A stretch of 20,653 nucleotides of DNA from positions 19,725 to 40,377 of the forward strand of contig VBPQ01000060.1 in NCBI GenBank assembly GCA_005877185.1, given 5' to 3'. This document shows, one piece after another, positions 1 through 8,113 of the stretch. How positions within the stretch are numbered: the stretch's first letter is position 1; each line of letters begins with the position of its first letter. Source of the stretch: Nitrososphaerota archaeon (GTDB lineage: Archaea > Thermoproteota > Nitrososphaeria > Nitrososphaerales > Gagatemarchaeaceae). Made by a program: the position numbers and the translations under genes. Below the pieces are notes generated by a model. It was not told where the DNA came from. It saw only the letters and a list, made by a program, of their open reading frames with translations, and did not search any database.

Positions 1-3000
1 CGTGAGCTGCCACGTGCCCGTGCCGCCACTCCCCCCGACGCCGCTGCTGGGAGAGGTGCATAACTGAGCGGCGTTCCAGATGCCGCCGTTGGCGCCAGAG
101 TACCCCATGGGGGTGGTGTGGCTGGCCACTTGGTCCAGCCAGTTGTAAGTGAAGGTCTCCTTCGAATACACTACAGAGGGGACCGCACTGCTGTTCCACC
201 TCTCGACTTTGGTCTGCCTCGCAAGGCCGTCGAAGTACTCCTTGACCACGTTTCCGTTTTCGTCAGTAACGGTAAGGATGTTGTTGGTGTCGTCATATGA
301 GTACTGCTTCGTCGCACTGACGCCGCCAATTGCCGGATAGGTGATCAGGGTCGTACGCCCCAGAGAATCGTACTGGTAGCTGGTGGTGAAGGCGTTCGGA
401 TCGGTTTGTGAGAGAAGGAATCCCTTCGCGAAGTCGTAGGTGTACGTCGTGGTGACATTCTGATTCGGGGTGCCGCCGCTCAAGATGCTCGTCTTCGTCA
501 GGTAGGCGGACTGATACGTCGGGGAGTAGCGATAGTAGGTGACTCTACGTAGTGCGTCCGTCATTGACAAACGATTCCCGTAGTTGTCGTACGTGTAATC
601 CGTGAGCTGCCAAGCGGTCGGCTGCCCCTGGACGTTATGAATCTGCTTCTGCTCCAGCTGGTTGCCGGCGGAATCATACTTAAAGTACGTCTCGATTTTC
701 GCCGTACTCGGCCCGTTCTGAAGTTCGGCGCGACCCACAATCGCATTGTGGATGTTCGCTGAGATGGTGAGTGGAGTGTAGAAGCTGTTCGTGAAGCCCG
801 CCGCCCCGAAGGTGTTTTGCGAATCGGTGTTCGCGTAGGAGAAGTACGTTTCGTGCCCGATGAAGTCCTTCGTGTACTTGACGTTCCCCCAGCTGTCGTA
901 GCTAGTTGACGAGGTGGCTTGCACAGCCGAAGGCACAGTGGTAGCTAAGTAAAGGCCGCTGACTTCGCTGGCTGACAGGGCGCGGCTGTAGACGCGTACG
1001 TCGTCCATTCTTCCGCCATAATACAGGCCCGACGGAGTGGCAAATCCAATCTTCCCGTTGCCGCCGCCAGTGTTGGGCGTTCCGGTCAAAGAAGCCGTGG
1101 CGGACGTTATCCCGAGATAGAATGTGACCGACTTGCCTGAACCAGGGTAGGTCATCGCGACGAAAGACCACGCGTTAGTCGGGACTGTCAGAGAAGACTG
1201 GGCCCTATCGTTAGACGTGTCCCAGTTCAATTGACACCCATTCATTCCGAAGGTTGACCTAGTGTCCGTCGTAGCCGTCCCATATTCTACGAAACCGATT
1301 TCCCCCGAACCGCAAGATGTGGGATATATCCAAAGAGTAATCGTTCTCGCGCTTGAGCCTCTTGGGAAACCACCTGTACCGGCGAGAGCGACGTATTGAC
1401 TACTCGCACTCGCGAAACCTAGGCAGTACCCGTACTTGCAGTTCGCGCCTGCTAGCCATGTCGGGCTGTTGTAGAGCGTGCCGATATTCAGATTATTGCT
1501 GAGGTCTGCAGTTCCAGATCCCGAACCCTCGTCCAAGGGCCAGTATCCGGCGAGGCCGCACGCCTGAGGACCGATTATCTTCGTTTGGTTAATCCGTCCA
1601 GCGATATCGTAGTCGTACTCGGTCGCCTTGAGCACGGCCAGGGTTGAATCCTGGGTACACTGGTACATGCGATTCTTCGAGTTTTGAAAGATGTAGCTCT
1701 CGTATCCCCGGGTGGCCAGGTTATCCGCGACAGTCGTGCTGGATGAGATCATGTTCCCGTTCAGCACGACGTAGGATATGGACGAACTTTGGCTCAGCGC
1801 GGTAGCTGAGGAGTAGATGTTTCGTGACGTTACGTAGTAAGTCTTGGCCTCGGTTCCCACCGGTGCACTCCCGTAACTGTAGGTAGTCTTACCTCCTGTA
1901 GGGTAGAGGATCACGCTGATTAGCCAGTTGTTGATTCCCGTGCTATTCTGATACGATGTGACCCTGCTGAGAGGGTCGGTCATGGAGACGAGGCTCTTGC
2001 CGTGGTAGCCGTAGGTCCAGGTGCGACCGCCTGAGCTGATCGAGGTGAGTTGGTTGTTCGCGTTGTACGAGAAGGTCACCGTGCGTCCTACGGTATCCGT
2101 GATCTGGGAGATGTAGTTGTTTGTCCCATAGGCGAAGGTAATGACGTTGCCGGTCCTATCGGTGATTGTGGTGAGTCTCTTGCCCGAATCAAATTGATAG
2201 ACTGTCCCGTCTTTCGCGTAGAGCGTGTAGCCATTCCCGTTGTTCACAAGCTTGAAGTCCAGCGCCTTGTGGTACTCGAACGTGTTGCCGCTCCACTGGT
2301 AGGGGTATGCCTGGCCGTCGGAGAGGTGGAGGTAGTATGTGCCCATCCAGGGAAAGTTCAGGGACCAGCCCAGCCCCAAATTCGACAGGGTGTAGTTATC
2401 GTACTCGAACGGCGTCGTTCCGTGAAATACGTAAGGCGTCGAGAATACTCGGGCGATATTCAGGTCGAGGCCCCTGCCGGGAAGGCTAAGGTCGGTCTGC
2501 CCGATCCCTATCAGGCCGTTGCCTGGCGAGACGTAATCGATGAAGTTCTGGAAGTAAGCCGCGTACGGTGAGAGACCAGGCTTGCTCCAAGACGGATCAG
2601 ACACAGCCGCCTGCGGCGTAATCGCTGGCAGCGTGTAGATTTTGATGTTGCACGGGCAAGGGACTGGCCCGTTGCTCCAAGCGAAGCCGAAGAAGTTGTT
2701 CGCAATCGAAGTCGTGGCGATGCTACCGTACTGAGATTCGGAGCTACTGACGACCAGGGGAGACCCCCAGTTGGCACCGGCGTCGGTGGAGACTAGACTC
2801 TGAACCGTCGTTGCGCTAGAGAAGTAGGTAATCACCAAGGTGTTCGAACCGTCCCCGCTGAGTGTCGTGGCTTTGACGCTGGAGGAAGAAATGATCCTGG
2901 TGGTGGTCCAGCCGGTGGAACCGTACGCATAGGTAGCAAAGCCAAGACAATTGCCGGAACCAGAGATATAGCATTGGCCCGCCAGTTGCACGGTGTCGCC

Positions 3001-4509
3001 GATGGCCGAAAGTCCGCACATTGGCATGCATATGAAATCAAGGTCTGAGGAGTCCGAACCCCAAGATGTACCGCTCCAGGTGCGTATACAGAGGCCGCAC
3101 GTCCCGGATTGCGCACCACCCACCAGCGCGATCTTGCCGGCTGTAAGCACGACAAACTGTCCGTAGAAGTAGTTCGCGAGTCCGGTTAGGGAAGCCGACC
3201 AAGAACCTCCATTGGGTTTCTCATAGACTTCGCCGTAGAGATGGGAACCGGTCGGGCACCCGCTCGTGTCACAGTAGTTGGCGAAGAGCCAAACATTGCC
3301 GTTGGAATCGACCGCGATGGCAGGGTCTGGGCCTCCCCATGCGTAGCCCGTCACCTGGACCAGCGACTCTGTCCCCCATACTATACTTCCCAAATTCAGG
3401 CTCCCGGTGTTGTAGTAGAAATACAGTTGAGTGCCGCTTGCGGTGCACGACGACATGATTGCGTAGAGGACGGTGTTGCCTGAGATGGTGAAGGATTCGC
3501 AGTTCGTAGCCTTCCCCCCGCTCGTGGCTATGGTTGTCTCCGACGACCAGTTGGTGCCGTTGGCGCTCGTCCGATACCCGTAGTTTGAACCGTCAAAGTA
3601 GAACGCCCACCAGTACCCGTTTGCGAAGAAGATCCGCCCTTCATAGCCTAGGTCTAGCGAGTTCGAAATAGTTGATTGTCCGATTACTGACGGGTCGATC
3701 GAGAAGCTCGTTCCCACACTGTAGGACAGCGTGCTCGTCCCGGAGCTGAACGATGGGGTGTACGACAGACTGTCGCTCCAATCGAACCCCAAGGCTGTCC
3801 CCGAGGTGTTCCCGAACCAGGCGCGGCTGGGGGCGGTCTTGATCGCGGCCTTCTTGAAAGGAATCGAGATCGTCCCGCTGCCCGTCACCCAGTTTGCGAC
3901 TCCCCTGATCTTGACCTTCAGCCCCGCGGGCTGGCAGTACTGGTACTTTTCAGAGTAGGAGACACTGATGTTGGCAGCCACCTTGCCGCCACTGATGACC
4001 ACAATGCGCTGAATTGCAATCGTGCTGTTGGCCAATAGGGTTACTGATACGACGCCGGCAGGAAGGCCGCCCATTCCGCTCCAGCCAAGCCTGTTCCCAG
4101 CGTTGTCGGAGGCTGCGAAGGAGCCGTTCTGGAAGATAACGTAGCTGTGTGTGATGTATCCTCCCGTGGGGGTGTTCATGAAGAGAAGTGTCGGGATCTT
4201 CAGGCTGATCGGCCAGCTACCGGTGACAGGCGCGAGGGGGGAAGGGATGGGACGTGGAACGGTGCAAGAGAGCGCCTTACTGTTGTTCCACGTATTCTGG
4301 TAGGAAACGACTCCCGGAGGAAGGGGTTGTTGCTGAAGCGGCAATACCTTTGGCGGCGGCTGGTTAGAAGGCCCGGTGCCAGGCGGGCTGGCGTCCAGAG
4401 GAGGAGTATGGAGCGGGATTAGCGAGAATGGTTGAAATAGCAGGACGAGTAGGAAGATACGTCGGAGCTTCGATATCCATGATAATCTTCCAGAGGTTTC
4501 TTCCGTCAC
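1..4509 (-). CDS. Secreted RHS/YD-repeat protein with sialidase-like and LamG-like domains (3' end beyond window)
   Basis: One uninterrupted minus-strand frame of 1503 codons runs off the left edge. The GTG at 4509 gives a clean signal peptide (SKLRRIFLLVLLFQPF, about residues 14-29) and lies 22-26 bases after a box A, so I chose it over later starts. After a Pro-rich linker comes a beta-rich region with BNR/sialidase-like pieces (NGTNWSSET near residue 325, TDAGANWGSP near 572). An RHS N-terminal module starts near 660 (DLSLPGRGLDL), followed by YD-type repeats (DRTGNVITFAYG, DTVGRTVTFSYN, about 770-825). A LamG/concanavalin-like domain (YWPLDEGSGS to GGRMDDVRVYSRALS, about 985-1188) is set in the middle, and YD repeats resume to the edge. 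RHS shells usually encapsulate or display a C-terminal toxin or adhesin; that end is not visible here. Role at the cell surface is inferred. Confidence 0.9.
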   Translation of the reverse strand, partial: MTEETSGRLSWISKLRRIFLLVLLFQPFSLIPLHTPPLDASPPGTGPSNQPPPKVLPLQQQPLPPGVVSYQNTWNNSKALSCTVPRPIPSPLAPVTGSWPISLKIPTLLFMNTPTGGYITHSYVIFQNGSFAASDNAGNRLGWSGMGGLPAGVVSVTLLANSTIAIQRIVVISGGKVAANISVSYSEKYQYCQPAGLKVKIRGVANWVTGSGTISIPFKKAAIKTAPSRAWFGNTSGTALGFDWSDSLSYTPSFSSGTSTLSYSVGTSFSIDPSVIGQSTISNSLDLGYEGRIFFANGYWWAFYFDGSNYGYRTSANGTNWSSETTIATSGGKATNCESFTISGNTVLYAIMSSCTASGTQLYFYYNTGSLNLGSIVWGTESLVQVTGYAWGGPDPAIAVDSNGNVWLFANYCDTSGCPTGSHLYGEVYEKPNGGSWSASLTGLANYFYGQFVVLTAGKIALVGGAQSGTCGLCIRTWSGTSWGSDSSDLDFICMPMCGLSAIGDTVQLAGQCYISGSGNCLGFATYAYGSTGWTTTRIISSSSVKATTLSGDGSNTLVITYFSSATTVQSLVSTDAGANWGSPLVVSSSESQYGSIATTSIANNFFGFAWSNGPVPCPCNIKIYTLPAITPQAAVSDPSWSKPGLSPYAAYFQNFIDYVSPGNGLIGIGQTDLSLPGRGLDLNIARVFSTPYVFHGTTPFEYDNYTLSNLGLGWSLNFPWMGTYYLHLSDGQAYPYQWSGNTFEYHKALDFKLVNNGNGYTLYAKDGTVYQFDSGKRLTTITDRTGNVITFAYGTNNYISQITDTVGRTVTFSYNANNQLTSISSGGRTWTYGYHGKSLVSMTDPLSRVTSYQNSTGINNWLISVILYPTGGKTTYSYGSAPVGTEAKTYYVTSRNIYSSATALSQSSSISYVVLNGNMISSSTTVADNLATRGYESYIFQNSKNRMYQCTQDSTLAVLKATEYDYDIAGRINQTKIIGPQACGLAGYWPLDEGSGSGTADLSNNLNIGTLYNSPTWLAGANCKYGYCLGFASASSQYVALAGTGGFPRGSSARTITLWIYPTSCGSGEIGFVEYGTATTDTRSTFGMNGCQLNWDTSNDRAQSSLTVPTNAWSFVAMTYPGSGKSVTFYLGITSATASLTGTPNTGGGNGKIGFATPSGLYYGGRMDDVRVYSRALSASEVSGLYLATTVPSAVQATSSTSYDSWGNVKYTKDFIGHETYFSYANTDSQNTFGAAGFTNSFYTPLTISANIHNAIVGRAELQNGPSTAKIETYFKYDSAGNQLEQKQIHNVQGQPTAWQLTDYTYDNYGNRLSMTDALRRVTYYRYSPTYQSAYLTKTSILSGGTPNQNVTTTYTYDFAKGFLLSQTDPNAFTTSYQYDSLGRTTLITYPAIGGVSATKQYSYDDTNNILTVTDENGNVVKEYFDGLARQTKVERWNSSAVPSVVYSKETFTYNWLDQVASHTTPMGYSGANGGIWNAAQLCTSPSSGVGGSGGTGTWQLT

Positions 4510-4525
4510 GAGCTTCCGTGTTATG

Positions 4526-4538
4526 AGTACATAAAAGC
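4526..4538 (-). promoter_or_regulatory. Box A of the RHS gene
   Basis: The minus strand reads GCTTTTATGTACT, centred about 24 bases before the GTG at 4509. No Shine-Dalgarno is seen, which fits a leaderless transcript starting at or next to the start codon. Confidence 0.5.
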
Positions 4539-4843
4539 GTGCTGAAACTATATTACAGAAGCTTCTACCGTGATATAGTTCCTAGTTGGGGCATGCGAAC
4601 TTCTCAGTAGAATCCTGCCCAAGAGATAACTCAGAGTGATTGAGTTGCCCCAAGACCGCTCGACCTTGTCTTACGAGGCTCTTTCCTATCGTCCGTCTTA
4701 CGTCAAAAAATCCGGTGAGGCTACCATCTCCACGCGTCCTCGCGACTTGTCGAGAAGAACCTTTCCGCCGCCCTAGTCCTGCCAAACTACCGCGGTCCAA
4801 CCGGGACCGACCCATCACCGAACAAGCATTCGAATTTGGGCGT
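4539..4843. other. Gap without a recognisable gene
   Basis: This stretch lies between the RHS promoter and the stop of the small secreted protein. Open frames on both strands (for example 4582-4818 minus, 4640 onward plus) are rich in Arg, Ser and Pro and show no domain, promoter or ribosome site. I see no RNA gene or repeat. Confidence 0.5.
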
Positions 4844-5473
4844 TCAGTTAACCGCGCTAGCCGGCAGCACGAGAATCTTCATTGTCGTGGATTCGACTAT
4901 ACCAGCCAGAACGGTCGATGCCCCTATCCTTTGCGCACCCGGCTTGAATGGAGCAATATACACCACAGGTCCGAAGCTGGAGGCAGTGTTGGAGTTGCCG
5001 AAGGTGATGTAGACTACGGTGGCACTCAGAGAACCAGCTGGGACCGAAAGCGAGATCTGAACAGCGCCAGGATAGTTCCAGACGACTGGGTTCCCAGACT
5101 GGTCTACAAGACTCACCACCAGGTAAACACTTCCCCCGAGCTGCACACGAGATGTCGGTGTGGTTAGACCTGCGTCGCTGTAGGCGGTAATTATTAGCTC
5201 AGTCCCGGCCGATGACGCCGAAGCTTGCGCAGAGGGCATGGGGAAACTAACTACAGTGTTGTCGCCATCATTCATCACGAAGACCTCGCCCTTGAGGGAG
5301 TCGTAGGCTACACCGAAGGGACGAGATCCTACGCCCACGGTTGCGACGACTGTCTCAGCACGGGCGAACGGAGCGACCAAAGAAAATGCAATAACCAAGG
5401 TGACGAGCAGGATGAGAGCCTTAATCTTACTGCGAAGACCCTGTGGGCCGAGCAATCGACCTCTCCATTGCAT
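4844..5473 (-). CDS. Small secreted protein with one YVTN/NHL-like beta-propeller repeat
   Basis: The 209-residue product has a charged N-terminus and a hydrophobic stretch (IKALILLVTLVIAFSLVAPF, residues 17-36) ending in ARAE, a good signal-peptide cleavage site. Residues 40-77 match a single YVTN-type propeller repeat (VVATVGVGSRPFGVAYDS, then GEVFVMNDGDNTVVSF). Known members carry six or seven such repeats, so this looks like a remnant or a short relative. Residues 90-209 form a second beta-rich domain without a recognised family. It sits on the same strand as the RHS gene, 334 bases upstream of it, and both are exported, so a shared surface role is possible. The ATG at 5473 is one choice; a TTG ten bases further in also keeps the signal peptide. 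Function unknown. Confidence 0.75.
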   Translation of the reverse strand: MQWRGRLLGPQGLRSKIKALILLVTLVIAFSLVAPFARAETVVATVGVGSRPFGVAYDSLKGEVFVMNDGDNTVVSFPMPSAQASASSAGTELIITAYSDAGLTTPTSRVQLGGSVYLVVSLVDQSGNPVVWNYPGAVQISLSVPAGSLSATVVYITFGNSNTASSFGPVVYIAPFKPGAQRIGASTVLAGIVESTTMKILVLPASAVN

Positions 5474-5490
5474 TCTTCAGGTCGAGAATT

Positions 5491-5499
5491 GCATATAAG
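5491..5499 (-). promoter_or_regulatory. Box A of the small secreted protein gene
   Basis: The minus strand reads CTTATATGC, centred about 22 bases before the ATG at 5473. It is the best TATA-like element in this divergent intergenic region. Confidence 0.5.
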
Positions 5500-5650
5500 A
5501 CGCATCGAACATTCTTCCACTACCACTTTGAATTTGCCGGGCAGTTGCCAGAAGGTTGGTCTACGATATTTATTCACGACCCCTAGAGCGATTTGGCCCG
5601 TACGACTGACGTCTTTTACATGACAAGATGCCAGACCTAGGCTGGAAGCT

Positions 5651-5671
5651 CGGCGCCCCTGCCGAGCGCCG
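5651..5671. repeat. Short inverted repeat upstream of the PIN-like gene
   Basis: CGGCGC and GCGCCG flank a nine-base spacer. It lies about 20 bases before the box A of the next gene, so it could be an operator or simply a GC-rich hairpin. Confidence 0.3.
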
Positions 5672-5688
5672 TCGGCTAACCACGGCTT

Positions 5689-5698
5689 TAGGTATAAG
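5689..5698 (+). promoter_or_regulatory. Box A of the PIN-like gene
   Basis: TAGGTATAAG is centred about 28 bases before the ATG at 5723. There is no Shine-Dalgarno between them, so a leaderless transcript is likely. Confidence 0.5.
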
Positions 5699-5722
5699 AA
5701 GCAGGGTCTTTCGTGTCCCAAT

Positions 5723-6007
5723 ATGACAGCAGAAAGACCGATAGTGCTCCTTGACGAGATGGTGCTTGGAATGAGCGATTATCTACTCGATGCAGGCTGG
5801 AAGACGGAGAAAGCCACCGAGGTTCTCGGGAACCCTGTCTCAGATGCAAAGTTGGTACAATCAGCGAATAGTGGAAAGTATGTTCTCATAAGCCTAGACA
5901 AAAAATTGATGAGTCGTTGCCGGGTGAAGGGCATCAAAACGATTGAACTGAGGTTTGAAGACCTGGCAAGAATAGCTCTGGAAAGACTTGACAAGGAGTT
6001 TGGCTGA
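5723..6007 (+). CDS. PIN-like nuclease, DUF5615/Mut7-C type (putative toxin)
   Basis: The 94-residue protein has the layout of the DUF5615/Mut7-C branch of the PIN-like fold. An acidic start strand (VLLDEM, D11 and E12) is followed by a helix and an AG.xTEKATEVLG segment, then by D41 in PVSDAKLVQSA, and by the VLISLDKKLM strand-turn with D59 at residues 54-63. In the family these acidic residues hold the metal at the RNase site. Such genes are often toxins of type II toxin-antitoxin pairs, but no antitoxin is seen on either side here, so it may be solitary or housekeeping. The start is fixed by the box A at the leaderless distance. Nuclease activity is inferred from fold alone. Confidence 0.7.
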   Translation: MTAERPIVLLDEMVLGMSDYLLDAGWKTEKATEVLGNPVSDAKLVQSANSGKYVLISLDKKLMSRCRVKGIKTIELRFEDLARIALERLDKEFG

Positions 6008-6605
6008 CAGGATTGGCTCCTGATTAGGGCCTTTCATCCTGGGAACGCGGATTGAAATCCCCGCGACGGCGGTTATAGCCTACGGCGCTAATCCGACCCG
6101 CCGAACTCGACTGACGACATTCCTATTCACGTGGATGACATGTTGAACCAGCCCCGATTCGAGGGCGGTGGGGGAAGTGAACCCGCAAGGTTAATGCCCC
6201 GGGCCGGATTCGAACCCGCGCCGTTACGGCGATAGGTGATCCACGGAACCGTTCGGTCACCGACTAGGTCGTGGGTTCAAATCTGGAGGTGCCTGACACC
6301 ACGACCTTATCCGGGTCGGGCCCGAAATAGTGTCAAGGAGAGTTGACCAATCCCACCGGGCCCGTTTGCTAATACCCCAATGTGACCTCTGTTCATCAAT
6401 AGAGGCGCAAATCTGAGTATTTTCGTTTTGGAAAGCTTTCTTGGCAGTAATTCGGGTTGAAATCCCGGCGACCGCAGATCAGTTCATCTGACCCTGCTAC
6501 AAGCGTTCCTTAGACCGATGAGATGTTCGATTGAATTTTCTCGCCCAGCGAGGGTTGGGTCGGCCCAGGATTCCCTTCATTTGCCGAGATGTGAGAGTTC
6601 GAACG
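6008..6605. other. Gene-free, hairpin-rich intergenic stretch
   Basis: No credible coding frame covers this stretch of about 600 bases. It holds a run of strong hairpins and tRNA-like pieces (6196-6366, listed separately) and two copies of a short GAAATCCC-type element (6049-6072 and 6452-6475). A further small hairpin, CCTCT/AGAGG, lies near 6386-6405. Confidence 0.6.
6196..6366 (-). ncRNA. Structured region with a tRNA-like 3' half; possible ncRNA or decayed tRNA
   Basis: Read on the minus strand, consecutive hairpins occur: GGGCCCG/CGGGCCC enclosing GTCAA/TTGAC (6366-6320), GGTCGTGG/CCACGACC (8 bp, 6308-6268), GGTGA/TCACC (6261-6235) and GCCG/CGGC (about 6230-6220). Next comes a T-arm-like GCGGG-TTCGAAT-CCGGC (6219-6203, one G-G mismatch), then CCGGGGC and A at 6202-6195 in the place of a tRNA acceptor strand. 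The last four elements look like the 3' half of a long-variable-arm (Ser/Leu class) tRNA. No matching 5' acceptor (GCCCCGG) or D-arm is found in the expected place. The strand is not certain. It could be a decayed tRNA, an integration scar, a split-tRNA half or another structured RNA. Confidence 0.35.
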
Positions 6606-7322
6606 CTACGGCACGGAGCCGCCGGCCAGAGAGAGCATGTCTTCGACGAGCTCGTCTGGCTTCGTTATCATCGGCCAGTGCCCTGATTCTATTACCTTGT
6701 GGGGACCATCAAGCTTTCCCCACTTTCCTTTCAGGATCTCGTCGAGATATTCTCCGTCGCCGCCGCCGGTGCAGAATATGTAGGCGCTCTTCACCGTGTC
6801 AAAGTTCTCAGAGAGAGTCACGGAATCGGTCGAGTGTTTCATTGGCCAGGGCGTCGCCTTGGACATGATCCACTTTCGGTCAGGACCTTTGACGTCTTTT
6901 CCGATGTTGTCGAGGATTTCCTCAGTCAGAGGGATAGTCCAACTGCCCGGGGGCGGGGGCCCGAACTCCGAAGGGTCGAAAGCCCCCTGCGGTGTTCTGA
7001 CCTTCATGGGCCGAAAGGCGTCCAAGTAGAGCAGAACCCTGACCTTTTTCGGTATGCGGTCAGCCACAGCTGCCACGACCTTCCCGGCAAAGCTGTGTCC
7101 TACCAAGATGAAATTGTCGAGGTCGTTGTACTTTATCACGTTCAGAACGTCTTGAATCGCGGTTTCAATTCCGACCTCCTTGGAGGCGAGGTGGACCCTA
7201 TCTCCCATTCCCGTCAGGGTGACGGCACAGGCCTCATGCCCCCTTTCCTCGAGCAGGGGGACGACCTTCTTCCAGGCCCACCCTCCCAACCAGGCTCCGG
7301 GCACAAGGACAAATCTTGGCAT
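6606..7322 (-). CDS. Alpha/beta-fold hydrolase (esterase-like, MES/hydroxynitrile-lyase branch)
   Basis: A 238-residue cytosolic alpha/beta hydrolase of normal family length. Visible landmarks are the N-terminal oxyanion strand FVLVPGAWLGGWAW (residues 4-17), the nucleophile elbow GHSFAG with Ser77, and SGHWPM with the catalytic His215. The acid is probably in the CTGGGDGEY loop (about 184-192). The VPGAW start, short lid and GHSFAG elbow resemble the plant methylesterase/EstC-like group, which hydrolyses small esters; the true substrate cannot be told. A GGTGA Shine-Dalgarno at 7330-7334 sits seven bases before the ATG, so this gene has a leader, unlike several neighbours. It lies downstream of the tautomerase on the same strand, with a 142-base gap. 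Confidence 0.85.
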   Translation of the reverse strand: MPRFVLVPGAWLGGWAWKKVVPLLEERGHEACAVTLTGMGDRVHLASKEVGIETAIQDVLNVIKYNDLDNFILVGHSFAGKVVAAVADRIPKKVRVLLYLDAFRPMKVRTPQGAFDPSEFGPPPPGSWTIPLTEEILDNIGKDVKGPDRKWIMSKATPWPMKHSTDSVTLSENFDTVKSAYIFCTGGGDGEYLDEILKGKWGKLDGPHKVIESGHWPMITKPDELVEDMLSLAGGSVP

Positions 7323-7329
7323 GCCGATT

Positions 7330-7334
7330 TCACC
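7330..7334 (-). promoter_or_regulatory. Shine-Dalgarno of the hydrolase gene
   Basis: GGTGA on the minus strand, seven bases before the ATG, matches the archaeal anti-Shine-Dalgarno and fixes the start. Confidence 0.6.
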
Positions 7335-7464
7335 GAGACCGATTCTGGGTATGCCTTGGTAGTATTCTTATGAATTTCCGACCACTTTTGTAGTCGGAAG
7401 TCGCGGCGGCCGCAATTACTTTCGCTCCACCCGCCGTAGGGCTGGAGCCAGGCTGATCGTCTGC

Positions 7465-7905
7465 TTACTTCGCGCGCGCCGCTGCCGCCTTTGCGGCAAG
7501 TGCCGCGAATTCCTCACGGCCGAAGGCCGTGCCTGAGAGGCCCCAACCCCCCTCTGTTGCCTCAGTGAGTATAACCCAGGTGCGACGGGCTTGGGTCGGG
7601 TCGCCGGAGATCTTGGTCACAATCTCGGTGACCTCTTTGACGAGTTGCCTCTGACCCTCGCGGTTCAGCGCCCCTGGAGGCGTGATGACCTGAACGCGCA
7701 CTGTGCGGGCGGATTCGGTGGCTGCGGTGTGAACCGCGTGCGGGTCCATTCGGTGGATGAAGGCAGCTGTGTTGTCCAGATGGAAGGGGCCGGGCCTTGC
7801 CACGCCCTCAGCACGGAGAACGGCCATCGTTAGCTCCTTGCCAAGCCTACCGTCGGTGCCGGCCGGGAAAAGGTCTGTAGGAGCGTAAACATCAATCATG
7901 GGCAT
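7465..7905 (-). CDS. Tautomerase-superfamily protein (fused two-unit, cis-CaaD/MSAD-like length)
   Basis: The 146-residue protein starts MPMIDVYAP, giving the N-terminal Pro (after Met removal) that is the general acid/base of the 4-oxalocrotonate tautomerase superfamily. A second beta-alpha-beta unit begins near residue 68 (TVRVQVITPPGALNREGQ) and ends in RTWVILTEATEGGWGLSGT. This length matches the fused two-unit members (about 130-150 residues) rather than the 62-residue 4-OT. These enzymes handle small enols, malonate semialdehyde or halo-acrylates; substrate here is unknown. A box A lies near 7935-7942 and a GGTG follows it, just before the start. The C-terminus is an Ala/Lys-rich tail. 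Confidence 0.8.
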   Translation of the reverse strand: MPMIDVYAPTDLFPAGTDGRLGKELTMAVLRAEGVARPGPFHLDNTAAFIHRMDPHAVHTAATESARTVRVQVITPPGALNREGQRQLVKEVTEIVTKISGDPTQARRTWVILTEATEGGWGLSGTAFGREEFAALAAKAAAARAK

Positions 7906-7933
7906 GGTAAAACACCAGAGCGAAGAGAAGACT

Positions 7934-7942
7934 GGTTATATG
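7934..7942 (-). promoter_or_regulatory. Box A of the tautomerase gene
   Basis: The minus strand reads ACATATAAC, centred about 33 bases before the ATG at 7905. This predicts a leader of only a few bases. Confidence 0.45.
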
Positions 7943-8035
7943 TCAATCGGTGCAAACCACATCCGAGACGTGAGAACCTGAATTGGGAGAATTTCCTACA
8001 AAAATTGTTCGGAAGTCCCGGCGACCTCGCTTCTT

Positions 8036-8047
8036 AGAATATTTAAC
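8036..8047 (+). promoter_or_regulatory. Box A of the lutC-lutB operon
   Basis: AGAATATTTAAC is a good archaeal box A. It predicts a transcript start near 8068, upstream of both candidate lutC starts. Confidence 0.45.
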
Positions 8048-8113
8048 GCCTTGCCAGTCATTCTGCGTTTCTGGTGAGTCAAACACCGTCAGGGTCCGGA
8101 GATACAGGCTGAA

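Noticed and set aside
2050..2571. 173-codon plus-strand frame inside the RHS gene
   Set aside because: It is antisense to the YD-repeat region, and the minus frame shows clear RHS motifs.
4640..5167. 175-codon plus-strand frame
   Set aside because: It overlaps the secreted-protein gene in antisense, is Arg/Ser/Pro-rich and has no domain or promoter.
5329..5721. 130-codon minus-strand frame
   Set aside because: It overlaps the start of the secreted-protein gene in another frame and covers its promoter; composition is not protein-like.
6268..6290. Plus-strand T-arm-like GTGGGTTCAAATC
   Set aside because: The matching stem half is CTGGA, not CCCAC, and there is no acceptor stem or anticodon arm around it, so I do not call a tRNA on this strand.
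6452..6475. T-arm-like sequence followed by CGACCGCA
   Set aside because: It resembles a tRNA 3' end but the loop reads TTGAAAT instead of TTCRANN and no 5' acceptor GCGGTCG lies upstream.
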